Below, piece by piece: positions 1-7,048 of a DNA stretch of 19,150 nucleotides (position 1 is the first letter of the stretch; each line of letters opens with the position of its first letter). The stretch covers positions 1 to 19,150 of the forward strand of contig CAKOHK010000014.1 of NCBI GenBank assembly GCA_934085595.1, written 5' to 3'. The position numbers and the translations under genes are program-made. This DNA is from an uncultured Bacilli bacterium (GTDB lineage Bacteria; Bacillota_I; Bacilli_A; RF39; UBA660). Under the pieces are notes generated by a model that had not been told where the DNA came from, ran no database searches, and saw only the letters and a program-made list of their open reading frames with translations.

Positions 1-4
1 AAAA

Positions 5-35
5 ATTATAACAGGTACCCCCCCCCCCATGTCAA
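5..35 (-). promoter_or_regulatory. Promoter with G11 homopolymer in a 19-bp spacer
   Basis: On the minus strand a perfect -35 TTGACA (35-30) and a perfect extended -10 (TGT then TATAAT, 10-5) are separated by 19 bp. The spacer contains 11 consecutive G (28-18). The promoter lies just after the terminator of the preceding gene and reads out of the left edge, so its target gene is not in the window. The other well-formed promoters here have 16-17 bp spacers. Loss of two G would give the optimal 17 bp, the arrangement known from phase-variable promoters. Promoter identity is well supported; phase variation is inference. Confidence 0.75.
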
Positions 36-40
36 GAGAC

Positions 41-71
41 AAACAAAAAGCGAACACTTACGTTCGTCTTT
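41..71 (-). terminator. Terminator of the surface-appendage operon
   Basis: The minus strand carries the hairpin CGAAC / GTTCG with a 6-nt loop, extended by AAAG/CTTT pairing around one bulged base, followed by a T-rich tract (CTTTTTGTTT). It begins a few bases after the stop of the 238-aa gene and ends just before the -35 of the next promoter, so it separates two transcription units. Confidence 0.7.
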
Positions 72-76
72 ATACT

Positions 77-793
77 TTATTTTTCACTAGTTTTTGTTTT
101 TTCCTTTTTCTTATTTTTCGTAACTACAGATGCTCCTCCAGCTATACCACCTGCTATAGCACCTATTATTATGTATGGTAGTATACTATCTTTACTGTCT
201 TTTTTAACTAGTTCTTTTTCATTTTTATATTCATCTTTTATATTATATTTTATAGTATCAACTATTTTCTTGATTTCTGCTTTTTCAGTTTCTGTAAATG
301 CTTCTTCTTTTTGTGCAATTAATGTATAAACTTTAGCATTAATTACAGTTACGTAGTCTACTATATAATATTTACTTGCTTCATCATAATATTCAAGAGT
401 GATATATTTATAATTATTTTTATAAAGTTTATAATCTGTGTTTAATGATGAAGCTATTTCTTTTCCAAAATCATTTACATCACTATCACTATAATTACTT
501 AAATTATTCACTCCTTCTGTTTCTTTTGCAACAGCTATAAATTCATAACTATAGTCCGTTTTAGTGGCATCTAAGTATGCACTATTATTATTAAAGAAGT
601 TTTCTATGTATTCTTCTGTAACTCCTATACTTTTTAATGTTTCATTTCCTTTATAGTTTTCTCTTGTAAAGCCATACCATGTTTCATCTAAATCTATAGT
701 CATATCTCCTGATGTGATATCATATGTTTGTGCTTTTACAATAAACGGGAAAACTAATAATAAAATAATTAATCCTTTAAATATCTTTTTCAT
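77..793 (-). CDS. Exported membrane-anchored protein of unknown function
   Basis: A 238-aa protein with no family I recognise. It has an N-terminal signal peptide (MKKIFKG plus a hydrophobic stretch to about residue 20, probable cleavage after VKA). A Tyr- and acid-rich extracellular domain covers about residues 22-200. A C-terminal membrane helix with GAIAGGIAGGA sits at about residues 204-224, followed by a Lys-rich cytoplasmic tail. This predicts a type I membrane protein with most of its mass outside the cell. The start has an AGAGGA ribosome-binding site. It lies 11 bp after the TadZ-like gene and is last in the operon before a terminator. Its position after the TadZ-, TadE- and Flp-like genes suggests an accessory role in the same envelope structure, but that rests on context only. 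Confidence 0.8.
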   Translation of the reverse strand: MKKIFKGLIILLLVFPFIVKAQTYDITSGDMTIDLDETWYGFTRENYKGNETLKSIGVTEEYIENFFNNNSAYLDATKTDYSYEFIAVAKETEGVNNLSNYSDSDVNDFGKEIASSLNTDYKLYKNNYKYITLEYYDEASKYYIVDYVTVINAKVYTLIAQKEEAFTETEKAEIKKIVDTIKYNIKDEYKNEKELVKKDSKDSILPYIIIGAIAGGIAGGASVVTKNKKKEKTKTSEK

Positions 794-804
794 TTTGTCC
801 TCTT

Positions 805-1749
805 TTATAAATATAAGCTTTCTACTAATCTTCTTATTTCTTGTATATCATCACTTCTATCATCTAGTGCTGGGATTGTCATGAATGGTCTTAGTTTTGT
901 TTCAAATTCAAATGTTGATACATCTTCTGGTGATAGGCAACACCTATTTAATATTACTTTTTTATCTCTTAATTCATTTAATGCGTTTTTATTTATTCTA
1001 AGTAGTTTATTTAACATAAGAGTTGATGCTTCCATTAGATATAGAACTTCTTTACATACTTCTAATTGTTCATAGTTATTTAAATCTACTAGTACTACAT
1101 CATAGCCTTGTCTTTTCATTAGTTCAAGTGGAAAATCGTTTGCCGTTGTACTTACCATATCTTTATCATTAAAGTATTGGAAATCAACCTTATTTATTTC
1201 TATAGCGCATACACTACGTGAACCCATTAAGGCTTTTTTTACCATATATATAAGACTTGTTGCTCCTGCGTGATTTGTTACATTTTTAAAGCCTATTACT
1301 TTTAGTCTTCCTTCACTACTTACTGGCATTACTCCAGCACTTGCTGGCATTGATGCTTCATTTAATTCAGTTAAGTTATGAATATTTACTACATCTTTAT
1401 AACTATGTGGGTGAACTAATAAATAATTTATTCCATCTGTATTATTTGTAAAGTTATAAATACCTAGTGATATTAGTTTTGATAAGTATGCTTTTGATGA
1501 TGTTGCTGGAGTATTATCTAGTAATATAACCACATTTTCCATATTGATATTCATCGCTAGTTTTTGTAAGTTATCTATATTTTGATAATCTCTTATCGCT
1601 GTTATATCTAATATCATTTTGTCATAATAGAAGTTTGCAAATGTATCTATTATTTCATCTACATTAAATACTCCTTCCATTGTTTTCATGACATCTATAT
1701 TTAAACTTAATATTAAATCTTTGAATTTGTTAACTACCATTACATTCAT
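805..1749 (-). CDS. TadZ/CpaE-like protein with degenerate P-loop
   Basis: A 314-aa cytoplasmic protein resembling TadZ/CpaE, the MinD-type localisation factors of Tad/Flp pilus systems. Residues about 1-125 look like a receiver-like domain without a clear phospho-acceptor site. A linker (about 130-147) rich in Ala, Ser and Pro leads to a MinD-like domain from about 148. The P-loop region reads NVTNHAGATSL (156-166). The Walker A lysine expected in a GxGKT/S motif is Ala, so nucleotide binding is doubtful. VVLVDLN (218-224) sits where the conserved Asp of the switch region is expected. An excellent GGGAGG site lies 8 nt before the ATG. The gene follows the TadE-like gene by 17 bp. The CpaE-like assignment is moderately sure; Tad-system membership relies on the pilin-like neighbours. 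Confidence 0.65.
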   Translation of the reverse strand: MNVMVVNKFKDLILSLNIDVMKTMEGVFNVDEIIDTFANFYYDKMILDITAIRDYQNIDNLQKLAMNINMENVVILLDNTPATSSKAYLSKLISLGIYNFTNNTDGINYLLVHPHSYKDVVNIHNLTELNEASMPASAGVMPVSSEGRLKVIGFKNVTNHAGATSLIYMVKKALMGSRSVCAIEINKVDFQYFNDKDMVSTTANDFPLELMKRQGYDVVLVDLNNYEQLEVCKEVLYLMEASTLMLNKLLRINKNALNELRDKKVILNRCCLSPEDVSTFEFETKLRPFMTIPALDDRSDDIQEIRRLVESLYL

Positions 1750-1766
1750 GTTATTTACCTCCCTTA

Positions 1767-2291
1767 TTAATATGTTGGATCACAGCTAGCACCACCTGGA
1801 GATGCCTCGTTGTCATAGTACATTGTTTTAGTTTCTCCTGTAATTGGTAATTTCATTGTTACATCTATTACAGGTATTTTTAAACTTATAAATGTTGTTA
1901 CTTTATATACAACCATTGGATTACTTGTTTTATCTGTTACATCGTTTAAGCATTTCTTTTCTATGCAGTAGCCTCCATATACCCAATCTCCATAGCCTGT
2001 ACAATCACTAACTTGACTATTGTATCCGAAGTTTCTTATTAATTTATAAACTTTAGCATCTACTGCGCTAGAGTTTTCTAGTTCGTCTTCTGTTAGTCTG
2101 TCTACCGGTATTTTACTGTCCATATTTGCTGCGATTGTAAAGCCTTCTGCTTGTTCAATGTAGTTTAATATTTCATTTTTAGTTTTAAATGCTTTTGTAT
2201 AACTTATTGAATAAGCCATAAAACCAGAAAAGAGCACTATAAATAGTGCCACTATACCAAATAACCAAGTTGCTCCCATTGATTCTCTCAT
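1767..2291 (-). CDS. TadE-like pseudopilin
   Basis: A 174-aa protein with a short charged N-terminus (MRESMGATW), one hydrophobic helix (about residues 8-28) and a predicted extracellular domain, the plan of TadE/TadF-type minor pilins. The extracellular part has four cysteines: a cluster at about 98-114 (one in SDCTGYG, then GGYC and KKC) and one near the C-terminus in GGASC. Two disulfides are therefore possible. An AAAAGGG ribosome-binding site lies about 7 nt before ATG. It sits between the Flp-like pilin and the TadZ-like gene in one operon. The TadE assignment rests on architecture and neighbours rather than a diagnostic motif. An anchored pseudopilin of another type IV-like system is the alternative. 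Confidence 0.6.
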   Translation of the reverse strand: MRESMGATWLFGIVALFIVLFSGFMAYSISYTKAFKTKNEILNYIEQAEGFTIAANMDSKIPVDRLTEDELENSSAVDAKVYKLIRNFGYNSQVSDCTGYGDWVYGGYCIEKKCLNDVTDKTSNPMVVYKVTTFISLKIPVIDVTMKLPITGETKTMYYDNEASPGGASCDPTY

Positions 2292-2314
2292 TTAATACCC
2301 TTTTCCTTTTTTTA

Positions 2315-2605
2315 TTAATCAGCTACAATACATTTAGATGAATCGAATGTTGCTGCTCCATTTCCTGATGGTTTTGGACAACATGCCCAACAATCTGTTT
2401 TATCATTGTCAAGGCTTGAACAATATCCTGCTGCATTATCACCTGATACTTTAACTGCAGTATATTCTCCGTAACTACTACATGTTTGATTAACTACCAT
2501 TCTTTGAATAACTGGCCAAATTACAAAATAGAATAAGGCTCCTACTGCTGCTACTGCAACTAATGTGATAACAGTCATATTTAATTCTCCTGTTGCTTCC
2601 TTCAT
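2315..2605 (-). CDS. Flp/Tad-type cysteine-rich pilin-like protein
   Basis: A 96-aa protein with a short hydrophilic leader (MKEATG) before ELNMTVITLV and a hydrophobic helix (about residues 9-30), as in Flp or class III prepilins where a prepilin peptidase cuts after Gly. The C-terminal 60 residues are unusual for a Flp pilin because they carry six cysteines, including CWACC, which suggests a disulfide-locked head. A near-perfect ribosome-binding site (AAAGGAGG, 6-nt spacer) implies high translation, as expected for a major subunit. It has its own promoter and is first in the pilin-TadE-TadZ-238-aa operon. Pilin-like is fairly sure; major versus minor subunit is unknown. Confidence 0.6.
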   Translation of the reverse strand: MKEATGELNMTVITLVAVAAVGALFYFVIWPVIQRMVVNQTCSSYGEYTAVKVSGDNAAGYCSSLDNDKTDCWACCPKPSGNGAATFDSSKCIVAD

Positions 2606-2632
2606 TTCTTTCCTCCTTTATTATCTATAAAT

Positions 2633-2661
2633 ATTATAAACTATTTTTTTTATTATATCAA
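2633..2661 (-). promoter_or_regulatory. Promoter of the pilin-like operon
   Basis: TTGATA (2661-2656) and TATAAT (2638-2633) with a 17-bp AT-rich spacer containing eight consecutive A. The predicted start near 2626 leaves a short leader ending in the AAAGGAGG site of the pilin-like gene. The TasA-like gene upstream, 81 bp away, can therefore be expressed separately. Confidence 0.65.
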
Positions 2662-2686
2662 CATTAAAACTATATTTTTAAGTTAT

Positions 2687-3256
2687 CTATAGTCCACTTA
2701 CTCCAAATACTCCATTAAAACTTTTACCTTGATTATAGTTTTGTGATACGTCTAAATATTTAAATTCTAATGTTATTTCATAAGTATGTGTATCATGTGC
2801 TTTTATAAGTATTTTTTCTTTGTATGGATTTATAACTTCTCCACTTGCTGCGGTTAAAGTATTTGTCGCTCCATTCGTGACTGTATTTGGTACTGCTGTT
2901 TCACTAATATCTTCACATGTATTATTTGCACTTGTACATGTCCCTTTGATTACTAATTCATCATTTATAATTCCATTTTTTAATGACTGCCAACCTAGTG
3001 TATAATAAGCATCATCATCACCTGTATTTTCGATAGATACTGTTTTAGACATACTCCATCCGGGTTCTATTGATGAAACGCTTATTTCTTTTCCATCAGT
3101 AAATGATAATAGTAATTTAGTAGTTGTTACAGTTATAGGCTTAGATACATCATTACCTCCTACTACTACTTTAAAATATGCATATGATAAACCTGCTACC
3201 ATAAAAAATACTACTGAGAAAAATATTGTATATACTAATTTATTGTTTGTTTTCAT
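2687..3256 (-). CDS. TasA/CalY-like protein with SipW-type signal peptide
   Basis: A 189-aa exported protein. The N-terminus has a charged start (MKTNNK), a hydrophobic core and GLSYAYFK (about 22-29), matching the G-T/S-Y-A-Y-F pattern of SipW-dependent signal peptides found on TasA/CalY fibre proteins. The remainder is a beta-rich domain (about 40-189) with phrases typical of this group: SIEPGWSMSKTVSIENTGDDDAYY and KAHDTHTYEITLEF. The ENTG-D-AYY stretch resembles the beta-sandwich core of camelysin/TasA proteins. Two cysteines (in GTCTS and NTCED) may pair. The ribosome-binding site is AGGAGA. It is the first gene after the rpoC terminator, has its own promoter, and is followed by the pilin-like operon. 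The dedicated signal peptidase SipW is not in the window. Fibre formation is inference. Confidence 0.7.
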   Translation of the reverse strand: MKTNNKLVYTIFFSVVFFMVAGLSYAYFKVVVGGNDVSKPITVTTTKLLLSFTDGKEISVSSIEPGWSMSKTVSIENTGDDDAYYTLGWQSLKNGIINDELVIKGTCTSANNTCEDISETAVPNTVTNGATNTLTAASGEVINPYKEKILIKAHDTHTYEITLEFKYLDVSQNYNQGKSFNGVFGVSGL

Positions 3257-3276
3257 AGCCTATTCTCCTATAAAAT

Positions 3277-3307
3277 ATTATAACATTTTATATATATAGT
3301 GTGTCAA
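3277..3307 (-). promoter_or_regulatory. Promoter of the TasA-like gene, 19-bp spacer with (TA)5
   Basis: Perfect -35 TTGACA (3307-3302) and perfect extended -10 (TGT then TATAAT, 3282-3277) are separated by 19 bp. The spacer contains five TA units (3289-3298). Sliding either hexamer to give 17 bp destroys the match. The architecture is the same as the promoter at 5-35. One TA less would give a 17-bp spacer. Two readings are possible: length-variable phase switching, or activation by a MerR-type regulator that needs a 19-bp spacer. Confidence 0.65.
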
Positions 3308-3331
3308 GTAATTTTACATATTTTAGGACAA

Positions 3332-3360
3332 GAAAAAAGATTTTGCTTTTTGCAAAACCT
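3332..3360 (-). terminator. rpoC terminator
   Basis: A 9-bp stem on the minus strand (AGGTTTTGC with GCAAAATCT, one G-T pair, loop of five A) is followed by six T. It starts immediately after the rpoC stop and closes the ribosomal protein/RNA polymerase operon. Confidence 0.85.
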
Positions 3361-3361
3361 T

Positions 3362-6300
3362 TTATTCTAAGTTTTCTTCTACTTCACTTTGTGCTTCTAC
3401 TTCATCATTTTTATTATCTGCCATAAACTTTTCTTCAAAGATTTCAGCAGCGTCGTCATCTAAAAGTTCATTTTTAAGCATAACTTCTATATTATTATAT
3501 TGTTTTGCTCCTGTTCCTGCTGGGATTAGTTTTCCTAGGATAACATTTTCTTTTAGACCTTTTAACATATCTACTTTACCACGTGTAGCGGCATCTGTTA
3601 GTATTCTTGTTGTTTCTTGGAATGAAGCTGCAGATAAGAATGAATCTGTTTCTAGAGATGCTTTTGTTATACCAAGCATTACAGGTTTTCCTACAGCTGG
3701 TACTCCACCATTTAAGATTACTGGTTTGTTTACATTAGCAAATTCTCTAATTGGAATAGATAATCCTTCGATTAATTTAGTATCTCCTGGATCTATAATC
3801 TTAATCTTATTTATCATTCTTTTTACTACTGTTTCTATATGTTTATCTGAAACATCAACACCTTGTGATTTATAAACTTTTTGTACTTCTTTTAATATAT
3901 ATCCTTCTACTGTAGTTGGATCTGTTACAGCAAGTAGTTCTTTTGGACTTATACTTCCTTCTGTTAGAGCTTGTCCTGCTTCAACTATATCTCCTTTTTC
4001 TACTCTTAATTTAGCGTTATATTGAGTTACATGTTCTCTTGTTTCTAAATCATTTTTAATATATATTTTAAATCTTGTTTTATCTTCTTCTATTTTTGAT
4101 ACTTTTCCGTTTATTTCAGCGATAGTTGCTTTTGCTTTTGGTATTCTAGCTTCGAATAGTTCTTCAACTCTTGGAAGACCTTGAGTGATATCTGCTGCTG
4201 ATGCAACTCCTCCTGTATGGAATGTACGCATTGTTAACTGTGTACCTGGCTCACCGATTGATTGTGCTGCCATAATTCCTACAGCTTCTCCTACTTCAAC
4301 AAGATTTCCTGTTGCTAGGTTAAGTCCGTAACATCTTTGACATACTCCGCCTTCACTCTTACAAGTTAGAACGCTTCTTATTTCCATTTTTGTTATACCT
4401 GCTGCTTCTATTTTATCAGCAATACGTTCAGTAATTAATACATCTTTATCAACTATTAATTCTTTAGTTTCTGGATTAATTACTTTTTGACTTGAATATC
4501 TACCGATTATTCTATCTCTAAATGTTTCAATAACTGCTCCTGATTTTTCATCAGTAAATGCACTTACTTCTATTCCTTGGATAGTACCACAGTCTTCTTC
4601 TCTTACAATTATATCTTGTACTACATCAACTAAACGTCTTGTTAAGTATCCTGCATCTGCAGTTTTTAAAGCTGTATCTGCTGTTCCTTTTCTTGATCCG
4701 TGTGTAGAAAGGAAGAATTCTTGAACGTCTAGTCCTTCACGGAATGATGCTAGAATTGGTATTTCTACTTGTCCACCATCTGGTTTAGCCATGATACCTC
4801 TCATACCAGCAAGTTGTCCTAACTGGTTAGCAGAACCTCTGGCTCCTGAGTTAATTATCATTGATAGAGGACTATCTGTATTTTCAAGTAATAATTGACT
4901 TAATTTATTTTGAACTTTACTTGTTGCATCTGTCCATAATTTAATTACTTTATTATGTCTTTCATCATCTGTTATAAGACCACGTTTAAATTGTTTATTT
5001 ATTTGATCTATAGTTTTTCTAGTTTCTTCAATAACTGCTTCTTTTTCATGGTTAACTGGTATATCTGATAGTGATATTGTTATACCTGATTTAGTTGAGT
5101 ATTTGAAACCTTGATCTTTTAATTTATCTAAGAATATAGATGTTTCTGTTGTTTTATATCTTTTGAATATTTGTGCGATTATTTTTCCTAAATCTTTTTT
5201 AATTAAAGCTGGAACAATAGGCATTTTAGCAACTTCTTCTCTTAGATTTTTACCTTTTTCAATGAAGAACTTATCAGGTGTCATTACTTCAAAGTTTTCT
5301 CTACTTCCTTCTTCTATATATGGATATGTATCTGGAAGTATTTCATTAAAGATAATTTTACCTGCTGTTGTAACAAGATATTTTTCTCTTTGTTCATCAG
5401 TGAATACTTTATGAGTAAATGCTTTTACTGGAACACATATTCTTGTATGAAGTGTTATGTTTCTTCTTTCATAGTCCATTAATACTTCATTTGTATCTTT
5501 ATATGCTTTTCCTTCATTTTCTTCACCTGCTACTTCTAATGTTAGATAGTAGTTTCCTAATACCATATCCTGTGATGGTGTAACGATTGGTTTTCCATCT
5601 TTTGGATCTAATATGTTATTAGCTCCTAGCATTAGTAATCTTGCTTCTGCTTGTGCTTCTTCACTAATTGGAATATGGATAGCCATCTGGTCTCCATCGA
5701 AGTCTGCATTAAATCCGCTACATACTAGTGGGTGTAGTCTTAATGCTTTTCCACCTACTAATACTGGTTCGAATGCTTGAATAGATAGTCTGTGTAGTGT
5801 TGGAGCACGGTTTAGCATAACTGGATGTTCTTTAATTACATCTTCTACTACATCCCATACTCTTTCATCTTGAGTATCTATTATCTTCTTAGCACTTTTA
5901 ATATTGTGAGCTATTTCTCTTTCTACTAGTTCATGCATTACATATGGTTTAAATAGTTCTAAAGCCATTTCTTTAGGTACACCACATTGATACATTTTAA
6001 GGTTTGGTCCTACTACGATAACTGAACGTCCTGAGTAGTCAACTCTTTTACCTAGTAGGTTTTGTCTAAATCTACCTTGTTTTCCTTTAAGCATACTTGA
6101 TAGTGATTTTAAAGGTCTGTTTCCTACACCTTGAACGCTTCTTCCACGTCTTCCATTATCTATTAATGCATCTACTGCTTCTTGAAGCATACGTTTTTCG
6201 TTTTGTACGATAATTGATGGTGCTTCAAGTTCTATTAATTTCTTTAAACGATTATTTCTATTTATAATTCTTCTATATAAATCATTTAAATCGCTTGTTG

Positions 6301-7048
6301 CGAATCTTCCACCTGGAAGTTGTAACATTGGTCTTAGATCTGGTGGTATAACTGGTAATACATCAAGTATCATCCATTCTGGTCTATTTCCACTTTCTAA
6401 GAATGAGTTTAAACAGTCAAGTCTTTTTACAAGTCTTAATTTCTTTTGTCCTTGTGCTTTTTCAACTTCTTCTTTTAGTTCTGCTACTTCTTCTTCAAGA
6501 TTTATTTCTGATAATAATGTCTTGATAGCTTCAGCACCCATTCCTACTTTGAACTCATCTCCATACTTTTCATAGTATGCTCTGTATTCTTTATCTGATA
6601 GAGTTTGTTTTTTAACAAGTGGTGCATTTCCTGGATCTAATACAATGTAACTTACGAAGTATAGTACTTCTTCAAGTTCTCTTGGGCTTATATCAAGTAC
6701 AAGTCCCATTTTTGGTGGTACACCTTTAGCATACCAAATGTGGCTTACAGGAGAAGCAAGCTCAATGTGTCCCATTCTTTCTCTACGAACTTTTGAGTGA
6801 GTTACTTCTACACCGCATCTGTCACAAACTACATTTTTATATCTTAATCTTTTATATTTGCCACAACTACATTCGAAATCTTTTGTAGGTCCAAATATCT
6901 TTTCACAGAATAATCCGTCTCTTTCTGGTTTTAATGTACGATAATTGATTGTTTCTGGTTTTTTAACTTCACCATAAGACCACTCTCTTATCTTTTCAGG
7001 GGATGCTATTCCTATACGAATTCCATCAAAATCATTAACTTCCATCAT
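3362..7048 (-). CDS. rpoC: RNA polymerase beta' subunit
   Basis: A full-length beta' subunit (1228 aa) of the core RNA polymerase. The N-terminal zinc finger has C60, C62, C75 and C78 (ECSCGKYK and CDRCG). The catalytic Mg2+ loop NADFDGDQM is at 447-455. The second zinc site lies in CKSEGGVCQRCYG, with its first ligand probably the Cys in EEDCGTIQG. The trigger-loop/bridge-helix region contains GLDVQEFF and GTADTALKTADAGYLTRRLVDV. The protein ends in a short acidic tail. The first ATG overlaps the rpoB stop by one base (TAATG) and is 6 nt from the ribosome-binding site GGGGTGA inside the rpoB 3' end, so translation is probably coupled. An alternative ATG is the next codon. The lineage-specific insert between zinc finger and catalytic core is short, as in Firmicutes. 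Confidence 0.98.
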   Translation of the reverse strand: MMEVNDFDGIRIGIASPEKIREWSYGEVKKPETINYRTLKPERDGLFCEKIFGPTKDFECSCGKYKRLRYKNVVCDRCGVEVTHSKVRRERMGHIELASPVSHIWYAKGVPPKMGLVLDISPRELEEVLYFVSYIVLDPGNAPLVKKQTLSDKEYRAYYEKYGDEFKVGMGAEAIKTLLSEINLEEEVAELKEEVEKAQGQKKLRLVKRLDCLNSFLESGNRPEWMILDVLPVIPPDLRPMLQLPGGRFATSDLNDLYRRIINRNNRLKKLIELEAPSIIVQNEKRMLQEAVDALIDNGRRGRSVQGVGNRPLKSLSSMLKGKQGRFRQNLLGKRVDYSGRSVIVVGPNLKMYQCGVPKEMALELFKPYVMHELVEREIAHNIKSAKKIIDTQDERVWDVVEDVIKEHPVMLNRAPTLHRLSIQAFEPVLVGGKALRLHPLVCSGFNADFDGDQMAIHIPISEEAQAEARLLMLGANNILDPKDGKPIVTPSQDMVLGNYYLTLEVAGEENEGKAYKDTNEVLMDYERRNITLHTRICVPVKAFTHKVFTDEQREKYLVTTAGKIIFNEILPDTYPYIEEGSRENFEVMTPDKFFIEKGKNLREEVAKMPIVPALIKKDLGKIIAQIFKRYKTTETSIFLDKLKDQGFKYSTKSGITISLSDIPVNHEKEAVIEETRKTIDQINKQFKRGLITDDERHNKVIKLWTDATSKVQNKLSQLLLENTDSPLSMIINSGARGSANQLGQLAGMRGIMAKPDGGQVEIPILASFREGLDVQEFFLSTHGSRKGTADTALKTADAGYLTRRLVDVVQDIIVREEDCGTIQGIEVSAFTDEKSGAVIETFRDRIIGRYSSQKVINPETKELIVDKDVLITERIADKIEAAGITKMEIRSVLTCKSEGGVCQRCYGLNLATGNLVEVGEAVGIMAAQSIGEPGTQLTMRTFHTGGVASAADITQGLPRVEELFEARIPKAKATIAEINGKVSKIEEDKTRFKIYIKNDLETREHVTQYNAKLRVEKGDIVEAGQALTEGSISPKELLAVTDPTTVEGYILKEVQKVYKSQGVDVSDKHIETVVKRMINKIKIIDPGDTKLIEGLSIPIREFANVNKPVILNGGVPAVGKPVMLGITKASLETDSFLSAASFQETTRILTDAATRGKVDMLKGLKENVILGKLIPAGTGAKQYNNIEVMLKNELLDDDAAEIFEEKFMADNKNDEVEAQSEVEENLE

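Noticed and set aside
18..28. Poly-C run as a pure assembly or sequencing artefact
   Set aside because: It cannot be excluded from sequence alone, but its exact placement between perfect promoter hexamers argues for a real functional tract, so it is kept as a finding.
2621..2691. 9-bp direct repeat TTATCTATA (2621-2629 and 2683-2691) around the pilin operon promoter
   Set aside because: Too short and AT-rich to support a mobile element or operator claim.
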